DNA of 12,000 bases from an uncultured Lysobacterales bacterium (GTDB lineage Bacteria > Pseudomonadota > Gammaproteobacteria > Xanthomonadales > SZUA-36). The stretch covers positions 1-12,000 of the forward strand of contig CALKKN010000377.1 in NCBI GenBank assembly GCA_937995275.1, in the 5' to 3' direction. The notes under the pieces were generated by a model. It saw nothing but the letters and a program-made list of their open reading frames with translations, ran no database searches and was not told the DNA's origin. This document shows, piece by piece, positions 1 through 7,115 of this stretch. The first letter of the stretch is position 1. Every line of letters starts with the position of its first letter. Both the position numbers and the translations under genes were made by a program.

Positions 1-1155
1 TTGTTGCTGGGCGGACGCAGCCTGAGCGTCAATTCGCAACGCATCTCCGTATCCGATGTCACCACCGGCACCTTCGAAGACTTCATTCCGCTGCGCGGGC
101 GGCTGATGCCGCGAAGCACCGTCTACCTGGATGCGATCGAGGGGGGGCGCGTCGAGCAGGTCCTGGTCGAGGACGGAGCCATGGTAGAGACCGGGGACCT
201 GATCGCAGTGCTGTCCAACACCAACCTGCAGCTGGTGGTTCTGGGCCGGGAGGCGGAAGTGACCGAGCAGCTCAACTTCATGCGCACCCTCGAACTCCAG
301 CTGGAACAGAACCGTCTCTCCCACAAGAAAAACCTCGTGGAAATCGACTACCAGATCGTACGACTGAACCGCAGCATCGAGCGGCAGCGCGGATTGGCCT
401 CTGAAAACCTCGTCTCACAATCGACCATCGAGGAGCTCGAGGACGAACTCAATTACTACCGTAACCGGCGCGAGGTTACGCTGGAAAGCCAGGCCACGGA
501 CGCGCGTCTGCAGGAACAGCAGCTGCTTCAGTTGCGTGAGGCCGGAGAGCAGCTTAAGGAAAGCCTGGCCTTCGCCCGCAAGAACCTCGACGACCTCAAT
601 ATCCGGGCGCCCATCGCGGGCAAGCTGTCCGGCTTCAACATCGAGATCGGCCAGTCCATCGAGCGCGGCGGGCGCCTCGGTCAGATAGACGACCCCGACC
701 AGTTCAAGCTGAATGTCCAGATCGACGAGTTCTACCTCGGGCGCGTCGACCTGCAGCAAGCAGCCTCCGCGGAGCACAAGGGCCGCGACCTGGACCTGCA
801 GATTTCGAAGATCTACCCGCAGGTGAAAGAAGGCCAGTTCGAGGTCGACATGTTGTTCGACGAACAGCCCGACGATCTGCGGCGCGGCCAGACGCTGCAG
901 CTGAGACTGACGCTGGGTGACAACGCAGATGCGCTCCTGATTCCGAACGGATCGTTCTACCAGGAGACCGGCGGCAACTGGATCTTCGTCGTCTCGCCCG
1001 ACGGTTCCGAAGCCGTCAGGCGGCCGGTCCGGCTGGGCCGCCGCAACACCGAGTTCATCGAGGTTCTCGACGGCCTGGAGGCCGGCGAGAAGGTCATCAC
1101 TTCGCCCTACGCGAGCTACACCGGCCTCGACCGCCTGAAACTCAACCAGGGCTGA
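1..1155 (+). CDS. Periplasmic adaptor (HlyD/MacA-type membrane fusion protein), 5'-partial
   Basis: This is the periplasmic adaptor of a tripartite-type ABC transporter, which would link the inner-membrane permease to the envelope. The reading frame is open from the first base, so the gene probably starts upstream. The expected N-terminal membrane anchor is missing and the TTG at position 1 is unlikely to be the true start. Visible parts, in window residue numbers, are a first biotinyl-lipoyl half near 41-78 (EGGRVEQVLVEDGAMVETGD), a long charged coiled-coil hairpin at about 80-200, the second lipoyl half near 199-235 (IRAPIAGKLSGFNIEIGQSI), and beta-barrel and membrane-proximal domains to the end. 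The ATPase gene begins 47 bases after its stop, followed by a permease, which supports an operon. The family is clear; the substrate (lipid, peptide, drug or lipoprotein) is not visible. Confidence 0.88.
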   Translation: MLLGGRSLSVNSQRISVSDVTTGTFEDFIPLRGRLMPRSTVYLDAIEGGRVEQVLVEDGAMVETGDLIAVLSNTNLQLVVLGREAEVTEQLNFMRTLELQLEQNRLSHKKNLVEIDYQIVRLNRSIERQRGLASENLVSQSTIEELEDELNYYRNRREVTLESQATDARLQEQQLLQLREAGEQLKESLAFARKNLDDLNIRAPIAGKLSGFNIEIGQSIERGGRLGQIDDPDQFKLNVQIDEFYLGRVDLQQAASAEHKGRDLDLQISKIYPQVKEGQFEVDMLFDEQPDDLRRGQTLQLRLTLGDNADALLIPNGSFYQETGGNWIFVVSPDGSEAVRRPVRLGRRNTEFIEVLDGLEAGEKVITSPYASYTGLDRLKLNQG

Positions 1156-1202
1156 TACACGAAAAGAGACTTTGGATTCATCACCAGGAAAGGACTTTAG
1201 CA

Positions 1203-1883
1203 ATGCTCAGATTACACGACTTGTACAAGGTATACCGGACCGATGAGGTTGAAACCGTGGCGCTGAACGGCGTCAATTTCGAGGTCGACCAGGGCGAATT
1301 CGTCGCCGTCATGGGCCCTTCCGGGTGCGGCAAATCGACCCTCCTGAACATCGTCGGCATGATCGACGACCTGACCAGCGGCGATTACCACTTCTTCGAC
1401 GAGAATGTTGCGGGATACGGCGAGAAGCAGCTGAGTTCGATCCGCAAGCAGAACATCGGCTTCATTTTCCAGAGTTTCAACCTGATCGACGAACTGACCG
1501 TGGCCGAGAACATCGAACTGGCCCTGCTGTACCACCGCATGCCGTCTTCACAACGCAAAAAACGTGTCGCCACCGTCATGGACCGGATGGGCATTGCGCA
1601 CCGTGCGAAACACCTGCCCGGGCAGCTTTCCGGCGGCCAGCAGCAGAGAGTCGCGGTGGCCCGCGCGGTCGTGGGGAACCAACCGCTGATCCTGGCTGAC
1701 GAGCCCACCGGAAACCTGGACTCGGTCCACGGCCAGGAGGTCATGGAACTGCTGCGCTCGCTGAACGCAGACGGCACCACCATCGTGATGGTGACGCACT
1801 CGCCCTCGCATGCCGACTATGCGCACCGCACGGTCAACCTGTTCGACGGTCACATCGTCACCGAGAACGTTCGCGCGGCCTAG
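1203..1883 (+). CDS. ABC transporter ATP-binding protein, MacB/LolD-type
   Basis: This is the cytoplasmic ATPase that powers the adaptor-permease complex. At 226 residues it is the usual length for a stand-alone LolD/MacB-class nucleotide-binding domain. All catalytic motifs are intact: Walker A GPSGCGKST at 38-46, Q-loop Gln90 (FIFQSFNLI), signature LSGGQQQR at 142-149, Walker B LILADE ending in Glu167, D-loop GNLD at 170-173, and switch His199 (VTHS). The ATG is preceded by the purine-rich GGAAAGGA about 8 bases upstream, which supports the start. The permease gene follows 30 bases after its stop. Unlike MacB itself, where ATPase and permease are fused, here they are separate polypeptides. 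The substrate is unknown. Confidence 0.95.
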   Translation: MLRLHDLYKVYRTDEVETVALNGVNFEVDQGEFVAVMGPSGCGKSTLLNIVGMIDDLTSGDYHFFDENVAGYGEKQLSSIRKQNIGFIFQSFNLIDELTVAENIELALLYHRMPSSQRKKRVATVMDRMGIAHRAKHLPGQLSGGQQQRVAVARAVVGNQPLILADEPTGNLDSVHGQEVMELLRSLNADGTTIVMVTHSPSHADYAHRTVNLFDGHIVTENVRAA

Positions 1884-1913
1884 ACGCAAACCCATATACC
1901 GAGGCTGAATGCC

Positions 1914-4340
1914 ATGTTCTGGAACAATCTGAAAATCGCTCTGAGAAATCTGCGGAAGAACAAACTGTACGCAGTGATCAACATCGCCGGCCTGGCGCTC
2001 GGCCTGGCCATCTACGTATTCGGCGGCCTGCTGGTCGAGTATGAACGAAGCCACGACCTGTTCTTCGCCAACGCTGAGCGGACGTACACGATCGGCTCCT
2101 ATGCCGCGGAAGACCTGGACGTTGGGGTCGACAACATGGCCTCGACCTTTTCAACCGTGGGGCCGATCATCGCCGCCGAGTTGTCCGATGTCGAACATGT
2201 GGCCCGCACCATCAGCCGCGAGATGCTGGTTACGATGGGCGCAGACAGCTTCTACCAGCATATGAGGTTCGCGGACTCCGAATTGCTGCAGATATTCGAC
2301 TTCGACTACCTGCATGGCGATGCCAGGGCGCTGAATGACCCGTCCGGCATCCTGATCACGGAATCGTCGGCCATCAAATACTTCGGCAACACCAACGTGC
2401 TCGGGGAAGTCGTCACATTGGACAATGAGTACGAATTCTACGTTTCGGCGGTGATCCGGGACGTACCCCTGAACTCGCATTTCAACTCGATGGTCATCAT
2501 GGACTCCGACCTCGAGGTGGTCGCGCCCCTGGCCGCGCTCGGGCGCATACGGGATTGGGACCTGGCCGGCAACTGGGACAATCTGTCCCTGGGCAACATG
2601 ACTTACGTGATGCTGCCCGAACACCTGGATCAGGAATGGCTGCAGGACCAGGTCGACGGGATTTACGAGCGGCAGGTGCCCGAAGACCCCAAAGAGGTCA
2701 TATCCGGTCTGTTCGTCAAGCCACTGGCGCACGCCAACCTGTCCATCTGGGACACCATCGGAATGCCGGTGATTGCCGTGGTCCAGTTGTTGAGCCTGCT
2801 GGTACTGGTCGTGGCCTGCGTCAACTACACCAACCTGGCCACCGCGCAGTCGCTCGGTCGCAGCCGGGAAGTCGGCATGCGCAAGACCATGGGCGCCGAG
2901 CGAGGTCAGTTACTGATCCAGTTCCTCGTGGAAAGCCTGACCATCACGGCAATCGCAATGGTCGTTGCGATAGCGGCGCTGGAAATCGTCATTCCATTGT
3001 TCAACAACATGGCCGATAAAGTCATGGAACTCGACTACCTGCGGACCCTGCCCTGGCTGGTGGCCACCACCGCGGCGGTCGGCCTGGTCGCGGGCGCTTA
3101 CCCGGCCTGGCTGATCACCCGTGCGAGCCCCATCGACGCACTGCGCGACGTGGCCCGCAAAGGGAAAAAGGGGTCGAAAGTCCGCGCCGTCATGATCGGG
3201 GCACAGTTTGCGATATCGGCTTTCATGCTGTCGGTGGTCACCGTGGTGTTCGTGCAGAATGAGATGGTGAAGGAATCGAGCTACGTATTCCCGCGTTCCG
3301 AAATCTACACCCTGGGCAGACTGGGCATCGAAGACATCCAGGAGCGCTTCGAAACCCTGCGGCACGAGTTGGAAGCCGTGCCGAATGTCGAGAGCGTGGC
3401 CTTCTCGTCGCAGGTCCCCTATGAGCAGAACAACTCGCAGTTCGAAGTCACCATGCAGCCCGGCGATGAAGCAGGCAAGACCCGCGTCCACCAGATGGTC
3501 ATGTCGCCGGAATTCCTGGATGCCTACGACATTCCCCTGCTGGCAGGGAGGAACCTCTCACGCGAAATCGGCAACGACGAGCGCTCCGAGGAGAGCGAAG
3601 TGCTGAACGTGCTGGTCAATGAGCTGACCCTGGAGAAGCTGGGCATCGGCTCCCCCGCGGAGGCGCTCAATCAGCGTTTCTACGATCTCGATGAAGAGAA
3701 CTCGCTGCGCGAACTCGTCATTGTCGGCGTGGTTCCAACGCAGAACATTACCGGACTGTTCAATACCGATAAACCCTGGGTCTTCATGTACCGGCCTTCC
3801 TCCCTGCGCATCGGCTCGGTGCGTATCTCCGGCAGCGACATGATGGGAACCCTCGCGGATGTCGAGGACGCCTGGGACCGCGTCATACCGGAATACCCCA
3901 TCCAGGGTCGTTTCCTCGACGAGGTCTTCAACGATGTCTACGACATACTGAAGATAATGAACGTGGCGCTGGCCGGATTTGCCGGCGTTGCCCTGGTCCT
4001 GGCCCTGATCGGACTGTTCGGTCTGGCGGCGTTCATGGCCGCACAGCGGACCCGCGAGATCGGAGTCCGCAAGGTCCTGGGCGCCAGTTCCCTGCAGGTG
4101 GCCAAGCTGCTGGTCTGGCAGTTTTCGAAGCCCGTGCTGTGGGCGCTGGTGGTCGCCCTGCCGCTCGCCTATATGGGCTCCAAGACCTACCTGGAGTTTT
4201 TTGCCGACCGGATCAACACCGAGGTCATCATTCTCCTGGTAGCCGGGCTCGTCGCCGTGTTGCTGGCCTGGGGAACCGTGGCCGGACATGCAATCCGGAT
4301 TTCCCGCGCCAGCCCGATCATCGCCCTGCGCTACGAGTGA
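1914..4340 (+). CDS. ABC transporter permease with two FtsX/MacB_PCD repeats
   Basis: This is the inner-membrane permease partner of the preceding ATPase. At 808 residues it is about twice a normal FtsX-type subunit and looks like a fused tandem. Repeat 1 has a membrane segment at about 20-40, a periplasmic MacB_PCD-like domain at about 45-280, and three membrane segments near 283-308, 340-362 and 381-402. Repeat 2 has a segment near 425-447, a second periplasmic domain to about 680, and segments near 682-710, 740-756 and 770-792. The duplication shows in paired motifs: REVGMRKTMGA (318-328) against REIGVRKVLGA (about 714-724), and SPIDALRD (405-412) against SPIIALRYE at the C-terminus. The basic N-terminus (RNLRKNK) is typical of this family. 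GAGG lies 9 bases before the ATG. One polypeptide could therefore supply both halves of the channel. The cargo is unknown. Confidence 0.92.
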   Translation: MFWNNLKIALRNLRKNKLYAVINIAGLALGLAIYVFGGLLVEYERSHDLFFANAERTYTIGSYAAEDLDVGVDNMASTFSTVGPIIAAELSDVEHVARTISREMLVTMGADSFYQHMRFADSELLQIFDFDYLHGDARALNDPSGILITESSAIKYFGNTNVLGEVVTLDNEYEFYVSAVIRDVPLNSHFNSMVIMDSDLEVVAPLAALGRIRDWDLAGNWDNLSLGNMTYVMLPEHLDQEWLQDQVDGIYERQVPEDPKEVISGLFVKPLAHANLSIWDTIGMPVIAVVQLLSLLVLVVACVNYTNLATAQSLGRSREVGMRKTMGAERGQLLIQFLVESLTITAIAMVVAIAALEIVIPLFNNMADKVMELDYLRTLPWLVATTAAVGLVAGAYPAWLITRASPIDALRDVARKGKKGSKVRAVMIGAQFAISAFMLSVVTVVFVQNEMVKESSYVFPRSEIYTLGRLGIEDIQERFETLRHELEAVPNVESVAFSSQVPYEQNNSQFEVTMQPGDEAGKTRVHQMVMSPEFLDAYDIPLLAGRNLSREIGNDERSEESEVLNVLVNELTLEKLGIGSPAEALNQRFYDLDEENSLRELVIVGVVPTQNITGLFNTDKPWVFMYRPSSLRIGSVRISGSDMMGTLADVEDAWDRVIPEYPIQGRFLDEVFNDVYDILKIMNVALAGFAGVALVLALIGLFGLAAFMAAQRTREIGVRKVLGASSLQVAKLLVWQFSKPVLWALVVALPLAYMGSKTYLEFFADRINTEVIILLVAGLVAVLLAWGTVAGHAIRISRASPIIALRYE

Positions 4341-4344
4341 GCGA

Positions 4345-4372
4345 GCCGCCGATCCGCGGCGGATCCGGCGGC
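4345..4372 (+). terminator. GC-rich hairpin just after the transporter operon
   Basis: GCCGCCG (4345-4351) pairs perfectly with CGGCGGC (4366-4372). ATCC (4352-4355) pairs with GGAT (4361-4364), leaving a 5-base loop and one bulged C. The hairpin begins 5 bases after the permease stop codon, a position typical of a transcript end. No T-tract follows, so it is not a canonical intrinsic terminator. It may stabilise the 3' end of the mRNA or act with Rho. I see no convincing promoter in the remaining bases before the next gene at 4491. Confidence 0.4.
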
Positions 4373-4490
4373 CGGGGATGGGCCCGGTCGCCGTTCCCCG
4401 TTGCGCGCCCTCATGCTCCTGGATCCGCCAGTCGTGTTAACGTGAGCCCGACGCGACCAGAAGTTACCACGGACACCGGCAAGGGCGATT

Positions 4491-6794
4491 ATGGGGCGAG
4501 CAGACATTCGATCCGACGCAGACGACTGGAAGAACACTGCGTGCATCCTCTGCTCCATCAATTGCGGCCTGAAGATCCGTACAGACGACGAAGGGCGCAT
4601 CGCCAAAATCATCGGTGACAAGGACCACCCAGCATCGAGGGGTTACGTCTGCGAGAAGACCCAGCGCCTCGACTGGTACCAGAATGCCGGGGACCGCCTG
4701 ACTTCACCCATGCGCCGGAGAAAAGACGGCGGGTACGAAGCGGTGGACTGGGGAACAGCGATCCGCGAAGTCGCGGAGCGAATGAACGCCGTCCGCGACG
4801 AATATGGCGGCGAAAAGATTTTGTACTACGGGGGAGGCGGTCAGGGCAATCACCTTGGCGGGGCCTACCTGGAAGCCTGGCTGAAGAGCCTGGGCGTGAA
4901 GTACCGGTCCAATGCTCTCGCACAGGAAAAAACCGGTGAGTTCTGGGTGGCCGGCAAGATGTTCGGCTCGGGCACCCACGGCGATTTCGAACACTGCGAA
5001 GTCGGCGTATTCCTGGGCAAAAATCCCTGGCAGTCACACGGGTTCGGCCGCGCCCGCGCCATCATACGTAACCTGGCGAACGACCCCGATCGTTGCCTGA
5101 TCGTTATCGACCCGAGACGCAGCGAGACCGCGCAGAAGGCGGATATCCACCTCGCCGTCAACCCGGGGACCGATGCCTGGCTGATGGCTGCGATGGCGGG
5201 AATGCTCGTTCAGAACGGCTGGGAAGACAGCGAATGGCTGGCCCGGCACACCACCGGGTTCGAGCAGCTGCGCCCGTACCTGATGGACATACCCGTCAGT
5301 GACTACGCCGCCATTTGCGGCATAGACCCCGAACGGATCGCGGAAACGGTACGCCGGATTTCAACGGCCCGGAGCGTTTCCTGTTTCGAAGACCTCGGCG
5401 TGCAGATGTCCGTCCATTCGACCCTGGTCAGCTACCTGCAGCGCCTGGTCTGGGTGCTGACCGGCAATTACGGGAAGGAGGGAACGGCCAACGCTTTCGT
5501 TCCGTTCCTGTCACTTGGCCAGGCGAGCAAGGGTGAGCTGGGCGGCAAGGGGAAGGCTGCCCGCGTCAGCCCGGTGGCCGGCGCCAGGATCATCACCGGG
5601 TTGATCCCGTGCAATGTCATCCCGGAGGAAATCCTCACGGACCATCCCGACCGTTATCGTGCGATGATCATCCAGAGCGGCAACCCGGTGCACTCGCTGG
5701 CTGACAGCAAACGCATGCGTGAAGCCATCCGGGCGCTCGATTTTTCAGTGGCCATTGACGTGGCGATGACCGAAACCTGCCGCCAGGTCGATTACGTCCT
5801 GCCCGCCGCCAGCCAGTACGAGAAAGCCGAGGCCACATTTTTCAACCTCGAGTTTCCGGATAACGTATTTCACCTGCGCCAGCCGCTGTTCGAGCCCAGG
5901 GACGGGACGCTGGATGAAGGAGAGATAACGGCCCGGTTGCTGGAAGCGTCGGGGGAGCTTGCGGAAAAGGATTACCGGGCCCTGCGGTTGGCCGCCAGGG
6001 CAGGGCTGGCGGCATACAGCGTCGCCTTCATTGCCAGGGCAGCGACGCAGCCCAGGGTGATGAAATACGTCGCGCCCATTCTGTATCGGACACTTGGCCC
6101 AACCCTGCCGTGCGGCATGGGAATGGCCGCGGTGGTCTGGGGGCTGAGTCTGTTGTTCGTCAAGCGCCACCCGCAGGCCGCCCGTCGGGCAGGATTCGGC
6201 GGCCCGGCGCCGCTGGCGGCAAACCGCCTGTTCAGTGCCCTTCTGAACTCACCCTCCGGACTGGTGTTCGCCCGCAGCAATTTTGAAGAAAGCTGGCAGG
6301 CCGTTCGGCGGCCCGGCAATCGGATCAATCTGGAAATCCCCGAATTACTGGCTGAATTCGCCGGGCTTCACCGGGGTCCGGCGCCCGGCGATCCGGAGTA
6401 TCCCTTCATCCTGTCGGCAGGAGAGCGCCGCAGCGACACCAGCAACACGATCATCCGGAACAGCCAATGGTCCCGGAAAGGACTCTACGGAAGTCTGCGG
6501 ATGTGCCAACGGGACGCCGACGCGTTGGAATGCGGGAACGGCGACACCCTCCGATTGACGACGCAGCGCGGCAAAGCAGACGTCGTTGTCGAAATCAGTG
6601 ACATGATGTCACCGGGCCACATCTCCCTGCCAAACGGGACGGGCCTGACCTACCGCGATGCGGAAGGCTCCGTCTCGTGCAGGGGGGTTGCGCCGAATGA
6701 ACTGACGGACACTTCAAGGCGCGATTTCCTGGCCGGCACACCTTGGCACAAACACGTTCCGGCGCGCCTGGAAAAAACTGCCGGGGACGAATAA
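4491..6794 (+). CDS. Molybdopterin oxidoreductase (FdhF/NarB/BisC superfamily), orphan catalytic subunit
   Basis: This is probably a cytoplasmic molybdenum or tungsten bis-MGD enzyme; the substrate is unknown. The N-terminus carries C18-x2-C21-x3-C25 and C54 (GYVCEKTQ), the classic [4Fe-4S] pattern. The catalytic domains follow, with VIDPRRSETAQKADIHL at about 205-221 and TDAW at 227-230 typical of the fold. A dinucleotide-binding domain runs from about 640 (ILSAGERRSDTSNT) to the end (ISLPNGTGL). Where Fdh and Nap enzymes have a Sec or Cys Mo ligand, this protein reads QEKTGEFWVAGKMFGSG (145-161) with no Cys. A hydrophobic insert at about 490-562 (including LYRTLGPTLP) separates the catalytic and C-terminal parts. 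There is no Tat signal and no neighbouring Fe-S or membrane subunit. AAGGG lies 5 bases before the ATG. Alternatives are a formate dehydrogenase-like or assimilatory oxidoreductase; I would not name it further. Confidence 0.88.
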   Translation: MGRADIRSDADDWKNTACILCSINCGLKIRTDDEGRIAKIIGDKDHPASRGYVCEKTQRLDWYQNAGDRLTSPMRRRKDGGYEAVDWGTAIREVAERMNAVRDEYGGEKILYYGGGGQGNHLGGAYLEAWLKSLGVKYRSNALAQEKTGEFWVAGKMFGSGTHGDFEHCEVGVFLGKNPWQSHGFGRARAIIRNLANDPDRCLIVIDPRRSETAQKADIHLAVNPGTDAWLMAAMAGMLVQNGWEDSEWLARHTTGFEQLRPYLMDIPVSDYAAICGIDPERIAETVRRISTARSVSCFEDLGVQMSVHSTLVSYLQRLVWVLTGNYGKEGTANAFVPFLSLGQASKGELGGKGKAARVSPVAGARIITGLIPCNVIPEEILTDHPDRYRAMIIQSGNPVHSLADSKRMREAIRALDFSVAIDVAMTETCRQVDYVLPAASQYEKAEATFFNLEFPDNVFHLRQPLFEPRDGTLDEGEITARLLEASGELAEKDYRALRLAARAGLAAYSVAFIARAATQPRVMKYVAPILYRTLGPTLPCGMGMAAVVWGLSLLFVKRHPQAARRAGFGGPAPLAANRLFSALLNSPSGLVFARSNFEESWQAVRRPGNRINLEIPELLAEFAGLHRGPAPGDPEYPFILSAGERRSDTSNTIIRNSQWSRKGLYGSLRMCQRDADALECGNGDTLRLTTQRGKADVVVEISDMMSPGHISLPNGTGLTYRDAEGSVSCRGVAPNELTDTSRRDFLAGTPWHKHVPARLEKTAGDE

Positions 6795-6854
6795 GGGAGT
6801 CCGGTTCGCTGCCGAGGCCGGGGCCATGGTGTCCGGGCGTGTTGAAAATATAAC

Positions 6855-6884
6855 TTGCATCGCCGCTCGGGGCTGCCCTAGAAT
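6855..6884 (+). promoter_or_regulatory. Putative sigma70 promoter for the metB transcript
   Basis: TTGCAT (6855-6860) and TAGAAT (6879-6884) are separated by 18 bases and fit the -35 and -10 elements. Transcription would start at about 6891, a few bases before the first paired base of the riboswitch at 6894. This placement is the main support, because such leaders normally start almost at stem P1. It lies in the 321-base stretch between the molybdoenzyme and metB; its first 60 bases (6795-6854) show nothing I can identify. Confidence 0.6.
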
Positions 6885-6893
6885 CGGGCTTCA

Positions 6894-7016
6894 ACTCATT
6901 CAGACCGGCTGAGGGACTGGCCCTTTGAAGCCGGGGCAACCAGCGAAGCTAACCACTTCGAAAAGGTGCCAATTCCTGCGAAGACCCAGCAAGGCACGGG
7001 TTTTCGGGAAATGAGT
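6894..7016 (+). promoter_or_regulatory. SAM-I (S-box) riboswitch aptamer in the metB leader
   Basis: The leader carries the SAM-I core almost word for word: GAGGGACTGGCCC, then GAAGCC, GGCAACC and GGTGCCAATTCCTGC in the right order. The stems can be drawn by hand. P1 is ACTCATT (6894-6900) with AATGAGT (7010-7016). P2a is CCGGCT (6905-6910) with AGCCGG (6929-6934), and inside it P2b is GGG-CCC with the pseudoknot loop. P3 starts at the GCAACC/GGTGC pairing and is capped by CGAAG (6944-6948) with CTTCG (6956-6960). P4 is nine pairs, 6979-6987 with 6998-7006, including one G-T wobble. In this family, bound S-adenosylmethionine stabilises P1 and turns the downstream gene off. That gene is metB, which fits. 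Confidence 0.93.
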
Positions 7017-7046
7017 GACCAGGCAGCAAGTCTGATGGACCTGGTC
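7017..7046 (+). other. Hairpin abutting P1 in the riboswitch expression region
   Basis: GACCAGG (7017-7023) and CCTGGTC (7040-7046) form a perfect seven-pair stem with a 16-base loop, starting on the base after P1. No T-tract follows, so it is not an intrinsic terminator. It could stack on P1 or be part of the switching region. That role is inference. Confidence 0.45.
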
Positions 7047-7115
7047 GTACTCAGCCTGCTTTGCGGGATTTCCGGATGAGAAGGACGACAACCGGAGACG
7101 CAAAGGACGACAGGC

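Noticed and set aside
415..1203. Minus-strand open frame opposite the adaptor gene (262 codons)
   Set aside because: It is antisense to a clear HlyD-type protein, has no domain, and is explained by codon bias in GC-rich DNA.
4341..4490. Promoter for the molybdoenzyme gene
   Set aside because: No -35/-10 pair with acceptable spacing stood out, so none is annotated, although a promoter is likely in this gap.
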